Shown here one piece after another: positions 1 to 5,851 of a stretch of 7,729 bases of DNA; positions within the stretch are counted from its first letter, which is position 1; every line of letters begins with the position of its first letter. The stretch is from assembly GCA_020054965.1 (NCBI GenBank), contig JAIMZO010000063.1:1-7729 (forward strand), given 5' to 3'. The notes under the pieces are model-generated. The model did no database searches. It saw nothing but the letters and a program-made list of their open reading frames with translations, and had not been told where the DNA came from. The translations under genes and the position numbers were made by a program. Source of the stretch: Spirochaeta sp. (GTDB lineage: Bacteria > Spirochaetota > Spirochaetia > Sphaerochaetales > Sphaerochaetaceae).

Positions 1-53
1 AATGGATCTCGGTGAGGAAGTAGTTCCTCCGGCGTCTCTAACTGCTCTTGCAT
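1..53 (-). CDS. fabZ: FabZ, 3-hydroxyacyl-ACP dehydratase (N-terminal 17 codons only)
   Basis: Only the start of the gene is inside the window. It reads MQEQLETPEELLPHRDP before the edge. The stretch LLPHRDP is the N-terminal signature of FabZ (usually LLPHRxPFLxVD); the catalytic His and Glu of the hot-dog fold lie off-window. FabZ removes water from 3-hydroxyacyl-ACP to give trans-2-enoyl-ACP in fatty acid elongation. The ATG (53-51) follows an AGGAGG ribosome site (66-61) with a 7-nt spacer, and that site is joined to the fabF stop codon. It is the fifth gene of the leftward fab operon, 12 nt after fabF. The short N-terminus before LLPHR fits FabZ rather than FabA. The identification rests on one motif plus context. 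Confidence 0.8.
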   Translation of the reverse strand, partial: MQEQLETPEELLPHRDP

Positions 54-68
54 TATTTCTCCTCCTTA
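54..68 (-). promoter_or_regulatory. fabZ ribosome binding site fused to the fabF stop codon
   Basis: Read on the minus strand, the fabF stop TAA (68-66) runs straight into AGGAGG (66-61), giving TAAGGAGG, followed by 7 nt and the fabZ ATG. A ribosome ending fabF sits on the fabZ entry site, which suggests coupled translation. The same layout occurs at the fabG/fabF junction. Confidence 0.8.
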
Positions 69-1310
69 GCTTTCCTGATAGGCTTTAAAAACAAGCACAC
101 CATTATGTCCACCAAAGCCCAAAGAATTACTGACAGCATAGCGAATTGTACCATACATACCTTTATTTGGTACATAGTCAAGATCACACTCACTGTCTGG
201 ATTGGTTAGGTTGAGTGTACAGGGGAAGTACTGATCCCTAATGGCCAGCAGACAGATGATAGCTTCAACTGCTCCCGCTGCTCCCACCAGGTGACTGGTC
301 ATAGATTTGGTCGATGAGACCTTGAGTTTGTACGCTGCATCCCCGAATACACGCTTGATCGCCTTGGTTTCCATGGAGTCATTTGCTGCCGTGCTTGTGC
401 CATGGGCATTGATATAATCCACCTCATCAAGACTTGCTCCTGCCATCTCGATTGCTTGTTTCATTGCTCTGGCAGCTCCTTCCCCTTCTGGATTAGGAGC
501 AGTAAGGTGGAAGGCATCACAGGTTATGCCGTAGCCGGCAATCTCACCAAGAATGGTTGCACCACGCTTTTTCGCATGTGACAAAGATTCAAGCACGAGC
601 ATGCCAGCTCCCTCTCCTATGACAAACCCATCGCGTTCCTTGTCGAACGGTCGGCTTGCAATCTTGGGTGTGTCATTGTACTTGGTTGCCAATGCCTGCA
701 GGCGGCAGAAACCCGCAACGCTGAGTTGTGTTATGGCAGCCTCAGTGCCACCAGCCAGTGCCATATCTACCAATCCGAAACGAATTGCGTTGAATGCATC
801 CCCGATTGCATCGGTACCGGAGGCACAGGCGGTGGCGGTGGTGTGACAGGGGCCTTGTATGCCAAAGTGAATTGCAATATTTCCTGCAGCCTCATTGATG
901 ATAAGCTTGGGGATGGTAAGCGGTGCTACTGCATGGGGACCTCTCTTAAAAAGCTTGGCAAGGTTCTCCTCTGCAACTTCGAATCCTCCAATACCATTCC
1001 CAATATATACACCACTTCTATAGGGGTCAAAGGAACCTTTCTCTAGGTTTGCTTGATTCATTGCCTGTACGGCTGCATGGGTGGCAAATGTAGAGAAGTC
1101 AGCCATGCCTCTGAGTTCCTTGCGATCAAGCAGGTCTGAGGGATCGAAATCCCTGACTTCCCCAGCAATTTTGGCAGGATAGTCGGTTGTATCAAACTTG
1201 GTGATCTTGTCGATTCCACAGGATCCCGCCTGTATCTGCTTCCAGAACTGTTCCACCTCTGTTCCCAGTGGGTTGACAGTTCCCATGCCGGTTACTACCA
1301 CACGTTCCAT
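66..1310 (-). CDS. fabF: FabF, 3-oxoacyl-ACP synthase II
   Basis: This is the elongating condensing enzyme: it joins malonyl-ACP to a growing acyl-ACP and releases CO2. The protein is 414 aa, normal for FabF/KAS II. Visible residues include N-terminal VVVTGMGTVNPLG (4-16), the active-site Cys162 in TACASGTDA, His303 in NAHGTST, Lys335 and His340 in STKSMTSH, and the gate Phe399 in GFGGHNG. Cys-His-His is the KAS I/II triad, unlike Cys-His-Asn in FabH. One oddity is Ser339 before the second His, where Gly is usual. The open frame extends 40 codons upstream to 1430, but that part overlaps fabG. The start at 1310 has an AGGAGG site with an 8-nt spacer and begins at the conserved first strand. 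The gene lies 13 nt after fabG, with no acpP between them. Confidence 0.97.
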   Translation of the reverse strand: MERVVVTGMGTVNPLGTEVEQFWKQIQAGSCGIDKITKFDTTDYPAKIAGEVRDFDPSDLLDRKELRGMADFSTFATHAAVQAMNQANLEKGSFDPYRSGVYIGNGIGGFEVAEENLAKLFKRGPHAVAPLTIPKLIINEAAGNIAIHFGIQGPCHTTATACASGTDAIGDAFNAIRFGLVDMALAGGTEAAITQLSVAGFCRLQALATKYNDTPKIASRPFDKERDGFVIGEGAGMLVLESLSHAKKRGATILGEIAGYGITCDAFHLTAPNPEGEGAARAMKQAIEMAGASLDEVDYINAHGTSTAANDSMETKAIKRVFGDAAYKLKVSSTKSMTSHLVGAAGAVEAIICLLAIRDQYFPCTLNLTNPDSECDLDYVPNKGMYGTIRYAVSNSLGFGGHNGVLVFKAYQES

Positions 1311-1326
1311 CTTGTTCTCCTCCTTA
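1311..1326 (-). promoter_or_regulatory. fabF ribosome binding site fused to the fabG stop codon; sets the fabF start
   Basis: On the minus strand the fabG stop TAA (1326-1324) continues as AGGAGG (1324-1319), then 8 nt to the fabF ATG at 1310. This strong site decides the fabF start against in-frame upstream ATGs inside fabG. The 12-nt string TAAGGAGGAGAA is identical to that at the fabF/fabZ junction. Confidence 0.8.
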
Positions 1327-2028
1327 CATTGCCATCCCGCCATCGACCGCGAGAACTTGGCCGGTGATGTAGGATGCTTTATCGCTTGCGAGGAACGCCA
1401 CACTCTGGGCAACCTCTTCCGTATTCCCAATTCTTGAGAGAGGAATCTGGCTCTTGATCTGGTCCTTCAACTTCTCAGAAAGAACCTCGGTCATGGCAGT
1501 CCCAATGAAGCCTGGGGCGACTACATTGACCCGTACATTTCTCCCTGCAAGTTCCTTGGCAAGGCTCTTGGAGAAACCAATGATACCAGCCTTGCTTGCT
1601 GCATAGTTGGTCTGGCCACCGTTGCCGACAATACCTACCACACTGGAGATGTTGACAATGGCTCCACGGCGCTGGGTTGCCATCAAACGACCAATCCTTC
1701 GACAGGTAAGGAACACTGAGGTAAGGTTGACGGCAATGACATCATCCCATGCTTCGTCTTTCATCCGCATGATCAATCCATCGCGAGTGATACCGGCATT
1801 GTTGACCAGGACATCGATGTATTTTGCCTCAGAGACCACAGTCTCCAGTGCAGCTTCAACACTTCCTCGGTTTGCCATATCGCAACTGATATGGTTCGCC
1901 TCCAGACCTTCTGCCTTGCTCCTGGAGAGATACCAAACTTCGAATCCTTCGGCAAGCAACGTCTCTATGATGGTTCTTCCTATTCCCCGTGACCCTCCGG
2001 TCACCAAGGCGTGTTTCTTTTCACTCAT
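1324..2028 (-). CDS. fabG: FabG, 3-oxoacyl-ACP reductase
   Basis: This NADPH-dependent short-chain dehydrogenase reduces 3-oxoacyl-ACP to (3R)-3-hydroxyacyl-ACP, the first reduction of each cycle. The 234-aa protein shows the Rossmann dinucleotide motif TGGSRGIG (10-17), NNAG (76-79), Asn101 in NLTSVF, Ser129 in NISSVVG, and Tyr142-x3-Lys146 in NYAASK. The Asn-Ser-Tyr-Lys tetrad is therefore complete. The C-terminus ends with TGQVLAVDGGMAM, typical of FabG. It is about 10 residues shorter than most FabG proteins (about 244-247 aa), mainly between the second strand and the conserved Asp near residue 50. The ATG at 2028 overlaps the fabD stop as ATGA and has a modest AAGGAA site upstream. An in-frame ATG at 2085 would add 19 residues inside fabD and is less likely. 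Confidence 0.96.
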   Translation of the reverse strand: MSEKKHALVTGGSRGIGRTIIETLLAEGFEVWYLSRSKAEGLEANHISCDMANRGSVEAALETVVSEAKYIDVLVNNAGITRDGLIMRMKDEAWDDVIAVNLTSVFLTCRRIGRLMATQRRGAIVNISSVVGIVGNGGQTNYAASKAGIIGFSKSLAKELAGRNVRVNVVAPGFIGTAMTEVLSEKLKDQIKSQIPLSRIGNTEEVAQSVAFLASDKASYITGQVLAVDGGMAM

Positions 2029-2981
2029 GATTCCATTTCCTTTCTGTATGCCCAGATTGCATCCTCGCTGCCGAGATTCCGGCAAGGGATTGCCGCATTA
2101 CTGTTTTTCCACAGACCACTGAGCACCGTTCCAAACCCGACCTCAGCTACCTGTGCATGCTCTTCCTGTGAGATGGAAGCGAGATGCTTCATTGCCTCTG
2201 TCCAACGCACTGGTTTTGCCAGTTGCATTGCTAGATGCTCCTTTGCTTCCTGAGCACTTCTAATGACCGTTCCATCCACGCTTGAGATCACCAAGGAGTG
2301 GGGATCCTTAAACTTGAGCGTCTCTAGGAAGGCAGAGAAGGGCTCTGTTGCGCCCTCCATAAAGGGGGTGTGGAACGGACCGGAGACCCTCAGGGGGATT
2401 ACTCTCCTGGCTCCCTTTGCTTGTAGTACTTCCTTGCCTTTACTGATGCTCTCCTGTAATCCAGCGATGACCACCTGCGTAGCACTGTTGTCATTCGAGG
2501 CGTAAACACCAGGTATTTGAGCCTCTCTCAAGGCTTGCTCAACTGTCGCATAATCAAGCCCAATGATAGCTGCCATTCCGAGTTTCCCTTGTGTCTCCTC
2601 AATCTTTCTTGCTTCTTCATCCATCAAGGCAGCACGTTTTGCGACCAGGGTGAAGAGCGTTTCATCATCAAGGAGACCTCCTCCTGCATAAGCAGAAAGT
2701 TCCCCAAGGCTGAACCCGCTATGGGCAGTAAAGGAGAATCCAAGCTCACGAAGCCTCAGGTATGCACTACGACTGGCAAGGGTTACTGCCAGCTGGGTAG
2801 CTTTGGTCTGTTTCAAATCCTCTTCACTGCCATCAGCGAGCAATTGGTACAAATCGAGTCCGCTTACCTCGCTTGCAAGGGTGAATAGATGCCTGACTTG
2901 CTTGCTTGCATCATAAAGATCCAAGGCCATCTTTGGTTTTTGGGACCCCTGTCCGGGGTAGAGTGCTATCAGTGAGTCCAT
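2025..2981 (-). CDS. fabD: FabD, malonyl-CoA:ACP transacylase
   Basis: FabD moves the malonyl group from CoA to the ACP phosphopantetheine arm, linking acetyl-CoA carboxylase output to the synthase cycle. The protein is 318 aa, normal for the family (about 305-320). It begins with the PGQGSQ loop (Gln11), has nucleophile Ser91 in GFSLGE, Arg116 in KRAALM (the malonyl carboxylate-binding Arg), His204 in GPFHTP, and Gln253 in QLAKPVRW. The nucleophile elbow has Phe where the E. coli-type GHSLGE has His; other bacteria also vary here, and the catalytic His is the separate His204. The start at 2981 lies inside the end of fabH (13-nt overlap) behind a GGAGG site (2998-2994) with a rather long 12-nt spacer. 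The stop overlaps the fabG start as ATGA, so translation of fabH, fabD and fabG is probably coupled. Confidence 0.96.
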   Translation of the reverse strand: MDSLIALYPGQGSQKPKMALDLYDASKQVRHLFTLASEVSGLDLYQLLADGSEEDLKQTKATQLAVTLASRSAYLRLRELGFSFTAHSGFSLGELSAYAGGGLLDDETLFTLVAKRAALMDEEARKIEETQGKLGMAAIIGLDYATVEQALREAQIPGVYASNDNSATQVVIAGLQESISKGKEVLQAKGARRVIPLRVSGPFHTPFMEGATEPFSAFLETLKFKDPHSLVISSVDGTVIRSAQEAKEHLAMQLAKPVRWTEAMKHLASISQEEHAQVAEVGFGTVLSGLWKNSNAAIPCRNLGSEDAIWAYRKEMES

Positions 2982-3925
2982 GTCAGTAGTGTTCCTCCGT
3001 AGGTCAGTCCGGCTCCAAATCCCACCAGCAGGATATTTTGGCCTTTCTTGAGCAAACCTGCTCTGTCCATCTCTCGCAATGCGAGTGGGATGGATGCCGC
3101 CGATGTGTTGGCATAGCGATCAATGTTCATATAGAACTTCTCTTCTGGAATCCCGTACCGTTTGGAACAGGCTTGGATAATCCGCCGGTTTGCTTGGTGG
3201 GGAACAATCCAGTCAATGGATTCCAGAGACAAATTATTTCGTTCCACCAGTGCCAGGATGGTAGCCCCGATTGTTCTCACTGCAAAGGAGTAGACCGCCC
3301 TGCCATCCATTTCAATGGCATGATTCTTAGGATGAATGGTCAGTGCCTTGGTTCCTGCAGCCTCTGCCTTGAGCAGGGTGTCGATAAAACCTGTTCCACC
3401 CTCTTCAGAGGGCTCAAGCAGTGCGCATCCAGCTCCGTCGCCGAAAAGCACGCACGTATTGCGGTCCTTCCAGTTCACTACGCTTGAAAGTTTCTCTGCA
3501 CCTACTACCAGTGCATTCTTCATGGAACCGGTGGCGATCATGGCCCTGGCTACTTCCAGGGCATAGATGAAGCCTGTACAACCCGCACTTACATCCAGTG
3601 CTGGTCCGGTAATACCGAAGTGTTCTGCAATCATGCAGGCAACGGAAGGAAACCCAGGATAGTCCGGGGTAGCTGTTGCGCAGACGATGCCATCAATTTG
3701 GGATGCTTCCCGGTTGTAGCTTGCAAGAAGATCATCGATGGCTTTATAAGCGAGATTACTGGTCGTCTCATCTTCACCGGCAATATGTCTTTCTCTGATT
3801 CCAGTGTGACTTTTGATCCACTCATCACTCGTGTCGACCATATGGCTCAGGTCATTATTGGTTACCACCCTCGGCGGTGCGTAACTGCCAAGGGCGGTGA
3901 TGTGTATTGATTTTGGAGGCTTCAA
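2969..3925 (-). CDS. fabH: FabH, 3-oxoacyl-ACP synthase III
   Basis: FabH starts fatty acid synthesis by condensing acetyl-CoA (or another short acyl-CoA) with malonyl-ACP. The 318-aa protein has the normal KAS III length and the Cys-His-Asn triad: Cys116 in DVSAGCTGF, His243 in VPHQANRRI and Asn273 in YANTSAASIP. Other marks are TSDEWIKSHTGIRER (32-46), FGDGAG (161-166) and GFGAGLTYG near the C-terminus. The start is TTG at 3925-3923. It is supported by a strong AAGGAGGG site (3938-3931) 5 nt upstream and by the need for the first strand IHITALGSY; the next in-frame ATG (residue 29) would delete it. It is the first gene of the leftward operon, about 29 nt downstream of a predicted transcription start. 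Primer preference (straight or branched chain) cannot be read from this sequence. Confidence 0.96.
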   Translation of the reverse strand: MKPPKSIHITALGSYAPPRVVTNNDLSHMVDTSDEWIKSHTGIRERHIAGEDETTSNLAYKAIDDLLASYNREASQIDGIVCATATPDYPGFPSVACMIAEHFGITGPALDVSAGCTGFIYALEVARAMIATGSMKNALVVGAEKLSSVVNWKDRNTCVLFGDGAGCALLEPSEEGGTGFIDTLLKAEAAGTKALTIHPKNHAIEMDGRAVYSFAVRTIGATILALVERNNLSLESIDWIVPHQANRRIIQACSKRYGIPEEKFYMNIDRYANTSAASIPLALREMDRAGLLKKGQNILLVGFGAGLTYGGTLLTWTH

Positions 3926-3938
3926 TGGCTCCCTCCTT
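3923..3938 (-). promoter_or_regulatory. fabH ribosome binding site and TTG start codon
   Basis: On the minus strand AAGGAGGG (3938-3931) is followed by AGCCA and then TTG (3925-3923), which opens the fabH frame. No ATG or GTG is placed suitably for this site, so TTG is the best start. A rare start codon paired with an extended Shine-Dalgarno could hold fabH translation at a set level. Confidence 0.8.
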
Positions 3939-3960
3939 GGGTATATAACATAAGTATATC

Positions 3961-3988
3961 ATTATTACAATTTTGAAGATAATGTCAA
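3961..3988 (-). promoter_or_regulatory. Predicted sigma-70 promoter of the fab operon
   Basis: Read on the minus strand: consensus -35 TTGACA (3988-3983), a 16-bp spacer, then -10 AATAAT (3966-3961), five of six consensus bases. TG one base upstream of the -10 (TGTAATAAT) makes it an extended -10. Transcription should start near 3954, leaving a leader of about 29 nt before the fabH TTG. The -35 is one arm of the shared palindrome. This is a prediction from base pattern only. Confidence 0.72.
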
Positions 3989-4000
3989 TATTGACACTAT
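3979..4000. promoter_or_regulatory. 22-bp palindrome spanning both -35 boxes: candidate operator
   Basis: The core TGTCAATATTGACA (3983-3996) is a perfect 14-bp inverted repeat. Past one mismatched pair (3982/3997), three more pairs match (3979-3981 with 3998-4000), so 10 of 11 positions per arm agree. The arms contain the -35 boxes of both divergent promoters. A dimeric repressor bound here would block both operons at once. I do not recognise the motif as a known FapR, FabT, FabR or FadR site, and no regulator gene is in the window. Part of the symmetry follows from two opposed TTGACA boxes, but the central AT step and the flanking pairs go beyond that. Confidence 0.6.
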
Positions 4001-4019
4001 AACTCTTTGTTGTTATGAT
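3991..4019 (+). promoter_or_regulatory. Predicted sigma-70 promoter of the acc operon
   Basis: Consensus -35 TTGACA (3991-3996), an ideal 17-bp spacer, and -10 TATGAT (4014-4019), five of six consensus bases. TG at 4011-4012 gives an extended -10. Transcription should start near 4026, leaving a leader of about 54 nt before the accB start at 4080. Its -35 is 2 bp from the -35 of the fab promoter, so two RNA polymerases could not sit on both at once. This is the strongest promoter-like pattern in the window. Confidence 0.8.
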
Positions 4020-4030
4020 TAAATTCGTAT

Positions 4031-4052
4031 GGATGCACTTTTTAAAGCATCC
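4031..4052 (+). other. Small hairpin in the accB leader
   Basis: GGATGC (4031-4036) and GCATCC (4047-4052) are perfect complements around a 10-nt loop, very near the 5' end of the predicted accB transcript. Such a stem could protect the mRNA end or shape the leader. With a 6-bp stem it may also be chance. No run of T follows, so it is not a terminator. Confidence 0.35.
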
Positions 4053-4069
4053 CATCCCCATCTTGTTAT

Positions 4070-4082
4070 GAGGAATATTATG
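4070..4082 (+). promoter_or_regulatory. accB ribosome binding site; sets the accB start
   Basis: GAGGA (4070-4074) lies 5 nt before the ATG at 4080. The other in-frame ATGs (4029, 4068 and 4098) have no comparable site. The one at 4029 would be only about 3 nt from the predicted transcription start. Confidence 0.7.
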
Positions 4083-4529
4083 GATAATATTGAACACATG
4101 GACCTCCGTGAGGTCCTTACCCTATTTGATTCCAGTACCCTAAGCGAGCTTGAGCTTTCCTGCTCACGCTTCTCACTTAAACTGAAAAGACCGGCAGCTG
4201 GTGAGGCTATCGCCCAACCTGTCACGGTCATGGAACCGACCGTTCATGGAGCAGAAACAGCACCAACTGCTACAACCGGCACAGAAGAACTGGAGACCAT
4301 CACCAGTCCAATTGTGGGAACCTTCTACCTAACCCCAGCCCCAGATGCACCTCCATATGTGAACGTTGGTAGCAAAGTGGAGAGCGGGGACGTTATCTGC
4401 ACAATTGAAGCAATGAAGCTGATGAACCAGCTTGAGAGTGATTACTCCTGTGAAATTGTGGAAATCCTTGCCAAGCCAGAACAGCTGGTGGAATTTGGAC
4501 AACCCCTTTTCAAGGTCAAGAAACTATGA
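4080..4529 (+). CDS. accB: AccB, biotin carboxyl carrier protein of acetyl-CoA carboxylase
   Basis: AccB carries the biotin that shuttles CO2 from AccC to AccA/AccD. With the start at 4080 it is 149 aa, a usual BCCP length. It has an N-terminal helical segment (MDLREVLTLFDSSTLSELEL, from about residue 7), a Pro/Ala/Thr-rich flexible linker (about 37-72) and a biotinyl domain (about 73-149). The domain includes SPIVGTFYLTPAPDAPP, which forms the protruding thumb of true AccB proteins, and EAMKLMN, whose Lys113 is the biotin attachment site. The frame is open back to 4029 (166 aa), but that start lacks a ribosome site. ATG at 4098 (MDLREVL) is also possible by comparison with other AccB proteins, though its upstream sequence is poor. 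The stop overlaps accC as ATGA. No biotin ligase gene is in the window. Confidence 0.95.
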   Translation: MDNIEHMDLREVLTLFDSSTLSELELSCSRFSLKLKRPAAGEAIAQPVTVMEPTVHGAETAPTATTGTEELETITSPIVGTFYLTPAPDAPPYVNVGSKVESGDVICTIEAMKLMNQLESDYSCEIVEILAKPEQLVEFGQPLFKVKKL

Positions 4530-5848
4530 TCAAGAAAGTGCTCATCGCAAACCGTGCAGAGATTGCGGTACGTATTATCAGGGCGTGCCGTGACCTGGGA
4601 ATCAAGACTGTTGCTGTCTATTCCACTGCCGATGCCCAAAGTCTGCCTGTTTCCATGGCAGATGAGGCTGTCTGTATTGGGGAAGCACAAACAGACAAGA
4701 GTTACCTGAATGTACGGAATATTATTACCGCTGCTTGTGTACTTCGCTGTGATGCCATCCATCCTGGAGTAGGATTCCTCTCAGAAAATGCTGATTTTGC
4801 AAAACAGGTGGAGGACGCAGGGCTTGTGTTCATTGGTCCTGAGAGTAAGACGATTGCATTGCTTGGGAACAAGGTTGCTGCACGGCAGGCCGCCCTTGCC
4901 GCGGGGATTCCCATTACCCCGGGCAGTAGTGAGGCGCTTGTTGATCTTGCAGATGCAAAGAGAACTGCCGAGCAAATCGGCTACCCAATCATCCTCAAGG
5001 CTGCTTCAGGTGGTGGGGGTAGAGGTATGCGTATTGTCAGGAAAGAGGAACAACTCGAGCAGTCCTTGCAGCTGGCCAGAAAGGAGGCTCTTGCCTTCTT
5101 TGGGGATTCCTCGGTGCATATGGAACGGTTCCTTGAACAGCCACGTCACGTGGAAATCCAGCTTCTGGCCGATGGCCAGGGCGGTGTGGTTCACCTAGGT
5201 GAGCGGGACTGTTCAGTGCAGAAGAATCACCAGAAGTTGCTTGAGGAGAGCCCCTCCCCAATCCTTGATGAAGGACTGAGAAAGGCAATGTGCAATGATT
5301 CAGTGCGACTCTTCAAGGAATTGGGCTACCGAGGCGCTGGGACCGTGGAGTTCCTTGTTGAGGGGGAGGCATACTACTTCATGGAAGTGAATGCACGCCT
5401 GCAGGTGGAGCATCCGGTAAGTGAAATGGTAAGTTCCCTTGATCTGGTCCAGGCTCAGATCAGGATAGCACAGGGTAAGACATTACCGTTCAAACAGAAA
5501 GATATCCGTCTCTCCGGGTATGCCCTTGAGTGTAGGATCAATGCACTTTCTGCTGGGGTGATCACCACACTTCAACTGCCTTCAGGTCCCTTTGTACGAG
5601 TGGACTCCCATCTTGAGGCCGGATCCATTCTCAGTCCTTATTACGACTCAATGGTGGCGAAGATCATCATCTGGGCTCCTGACAGGGACCAGGGTATAGC
5701 CGTAATGCTCAGGGCATTGGAAGAAGTGAACATCCAAGGGGTGACCACCAATCTGGAAGAGCAAAAACGCCTCATTGCCTCCAAACAGTTCAGGAGTGGT
5801 CGCTTCACTACAGACCTCTACCAGAAGGTTTGTGAACAGGAGAAATAA
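4526..5848 (+). CDS. accC: AccC, biotin carboxylase subunit of acetyl-CoA carboxylase
   Basis: AccC uses ATP and bicarbonate to carboxylate the biotin of AccB. The 440-aa protein has the expected order: N-terminal domain (KVLIANRAEIAVRIIRA, then AIHPGVGFLSENADFA), ATP-grasp glycine loop SGGGGRGMR (161-169), ERDCSVQKNHQKLLEESPSP (226-245), catalytic EVNARLQVEHPVSE (287-300; Glu287, Asn289, Arg291, Glu295), and ECRINA with Arg337. These match E. coli Glu288, Asn290, Arg292, Glu296 and Arg338. Directly after RINA the usual EDP...PSPG segment (11 residues in E. coli) is replaced by LSAG, a net loss of 7 residues. The frame continues with GVRVD-like FVRVDSH and PYYDSMVAKI, so this is an in-frame change and not a frameshift. 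It explains much of the shortness (usual 445-450 aa). The start overlaps the accB stop (ATGA), and accD follows after 3 nt. Confidence 0.96.
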   Translation: MIKKVLIANRAEIAVRIIRACRDLGIKTVAVYSTADAQSLPVSMADEAVCIGEAQTDKSYLNVRNIITAACVLRCDAIHPGVGFLSENADFAKQVEDAGLVFIGPESKTIALLGNKVAARQAALAAGIPITPGSSEALVDLADAKRTAEQIGYPIILKAASGGGGRGMRIVRKEEQLEQSLQLARKEALAFFGDSSVHMERFLEQPRHVEIQLLADGQGGVVHLGERDCSVQKNHQKLLEESPSPILDEGLRKAMCNDSVRLFKELGYRGAGTVEFLVEGEAYYFMEVNARLQVEHPVSEMVSSLDLVQAQIRIAQGKTLPFKQKDIRLSGYALECRINALSAGVITTLQLPSGPFVRVDSHLEAGSILSPYYDSMVAKIIIWAPDRDQGIAVMLRALEEVNIQGVTTNLEEQKRLIASKQFRSGRFTTDLYQKVCEQEK

Positions 5849-5851
5849 CCG

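Noticed and set aside
553..1046. Overlapping plus-strand open frames opposite fabF, including a GGTGGCGGTGG-like low-complexity run near 831
   Set aside because: The run is simply the reverse of the Thr/Ala-rich active-site region of FabF (around TATACASGT). No ribosome site or family match supports these frames.
1311..1430. Upstream 40-codon extension of fabF
   Set aside because: It lies inside fabG, has no conserved sequence, and the ATG at 1310 has a strong ribosome site and begins at the conserved first strand.
1607..2122. Plus-strand open frame of 171 codons opposite fabG and fabD
   Set aside because: It is antisense to two clearly conserved genes, has no recognisable domain and is Pro/Ser/Arg-rich in the way typical of reverse-frame shadows.
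3973..4003. Alternative acc promoter TTGAAG ... TATAAC
   Set aside because: The 19-bp spacer and weaker hexamers make it inferior to TTGACA-17-TATGAT at 3991-4019.
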